Source: Planctomycetota bacterium
Lineage (GTDB): Bacteria; Planctomycetota; SZUA-567; JAFGNG01
Assembly (NCBI GenBank): GCA_016927125.1
Contig: JAFGNG010000020.1
Span: 1 to 7,519 of the forward strand
Length of the DNA: 7,519 nucleotides
Direction of reading: 5' to 3'
Numbering within the stretch: the stretch's first letter is position 1; each line of letters begins with the position of its first letter. A program made the translations under genes and the position numbers. The notes below the pieces were generated by a model. It worked only from the letters and a program-made list of their open reading frames with translations, searched no databases and had not been told where the DNA came from. Below are positions 6,785 to 7,519 of the stretch, in pieces.

Positions 6785-6821
6785 GGTAGCACTGCTGCCG
6801 CGTTGCTGGCTCGCGGATAAT

Positions 6822-7519
6822 TCAGGAACTGCATAATTCCCGATAAACCGCCAGCGTGTTCTCTATCATTTGCTGGATAGTAAAATTCTGTAAAACCCGT
6901 GCGCGTCCCTTCCGGCCCATCTTTTCGCATTGTTTCTTATTGTCAAGCAATTCCACGATTGCCGCCGCCAGAGCTTCGGGATCCTTCGGCATAACAACCC
7001 GACCGGTTTCCCCGTCCACTACCAACTCCGGTAAACCCCCGGCAGCAGTCACTACGCAGGCGCGCTCCATCGCCATGGCATCGATGACCGCAGTGCACAA
7101 GCCCTCCAGGTGGCTGCTCATCACGAAGAGGTCGCAAAGTTGCAGCAAGGCCCCCACGTTATTGCAGAATCCCAGGAAATGGACATTATTCTCCAGTGCC
7201 AGCTCTCTCGTTTGCGCGCGCAGGTCGTCTTCCAGTTCGCCCTTCCCGGCAATTAAAAGATGGGTGCGGGGCGCGTCGCGTACTACATACAGCATGGCCT
7301 CGAGGAGGCAGCTGTGATCCTTGTGATCGGTCAGAGCGGCGACATTCAGGAGAACATCTGCCTTGCGATCAATCCCCAGTTCCTCTCGTAACCCCTTCAT
7401 GCTGTAATCCCCCCGCAGGCGTTCAGGATCAACCCCGCTGTAGACCACGCGGAGGTTTTCTTCCGGTACCCCGCCATCCAGGCAGGCCTGTCGGACCGCT
7501 TGGGAGATTGCAATTACCC
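6822..7519 (-). CDS. GT4-family glycosyltransferase, C-terminal part (5' end outside window)
   Basis: Only the 3' part of this gene is visible. The frame stays open to the right edge, so the GTG at 7446-7448 is an internal valine codon, not a start. About 232 residues can be read. They begin at the end of the N-terminal Rossmann domain (VIAISQAVRQACL) and continue through the typical GT4 linker VVYSGVDPERL. The whole C-terminal domain follows: LNVAALTDHKDH, with a lysine where the family binds donor phosphates; HLLIAGKGELEDDLR; VHFLGFCNNV; the donor-site block SSHLEGLCTAVIDAMAM; and AAGGLPELVVDGETG. GT4 enzymes are retaining transferases that use nucleotide sugars in the cytoplasm. In this operon the likely job is adding a sugar to the LPS core, but donor and acceptor cannot be read from sequence. 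The family's usual E-x7-E reads E-x7-D here (7080-7106). The gene ends with TGA, 49 bases before the heptosyltransferase. Confidence 0.93.
   Translation of the reverse strand, partial: VIAISQAVRQACLDGGVPEENLRVVYSGVDPERLRGDYSMKGLREELGIDRKADVLLNVAALTDHKDHSCLLEAMLYVVRDAPRTHLLIAGKGELEDDLRAQTRELALENNVHFLGFCNNVGALLQLCDLFVMSSHLEGLCTAVIDAMAMERACVVTAAGGLPELVVDGETGRVVMPKDPEALAAAIVELLDNKKQCEKMGRKGRARVLQNFTIQQMIENTLAVYRELCSS

Noticed and set aside
6798..6816. Short inverted repeat CCGCG/CGCGG in the gap between the right-edge GT4 and heptosyltransferase genes
   Set aside because: The stem is only 5 bases with a 9-base loop and no following T run, too weak to call a terminator or attenuator.
7446..7448. 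GTG as the start of the right-edge GT4 gene
   Set aside because: The frame stays open upstream to the window edge and reads good GT4 sequence there (AISQAVRQACL), so this codon is an internal valine.

Overview
The window is one stretch of a tightly packed chromosomal operon from a diderm (LPS-producing, Gram-negative-type) bacterium. All seven genes lie on the minus strand, so transcription runs from position 7519 toward position 1. Each product has a place in building or exporting lipopolysaccharide (LPS). Base composition is moderately GC-rich by eye and even across the window. I see no mobile element, CRISPR array, tRNA or rRNA, and no stretch over 50 bases between genes. The long charged insertion in LptF and the layout (lptF-lptG inside a glycosyltransferase operon with an MsbA-type exporter) suggest a lineage outside the enteric bacteria. 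A PVC-group organism (Kiritimatiellota, Lentisphaerota or Verrucomicrobiota) or a similar phylum is possible, but this is a guess.

Layout in order of transcription: (1) the C-terminal part of a GT4 glycosyltransferase, cut by the right edge (6822-7519); (2) a GT9 ADP-heptose:LPS heptosyltransferase, WaaC-like (5741-6772); (3) lptF (4489-5727) and (4) lptG (3334-4473, GTG start), the two permease subunits of the ABC machine that extracts LPS from the inner membrane; (5) a WaaE/KdtX-like GT2 core glycosyltransferase (2552-3322); (6) an MsbA-like ABC exporter (680-2503), the probable lipid A-core flippase; (7) the N-terminal part of a second GT4 glycosyltransferase, cut by the left edge (1-659). 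Gaps between genes are 49, 13, 15, 11, 48 and 20 bases.

Together the genes describe one process. Heptose and further sugars are added to lipid A-Kdo on the cytoplasmic face of the inner membrane (GT9, GT2 and the two GT4s). The MsbA-like exporter then flips the product to the periplasmic leaflet, and LptF/LptG pass it to the Lpt bridge. LptA, LptB, LptC, LptD and the Kdo transferase are not in the window.

I found no clearly new system. The points most worth a second look are an A9 tract inside the heptosyltransferase gene, where loss of one A gives an almost immediate stop; a helical insertion of about 55 residues in LptF; a cysteine cluster at the C-terminus of the heptosyltransferase; and the pairing of two LPS transport steps with core glycosyltransferases in a single operon.
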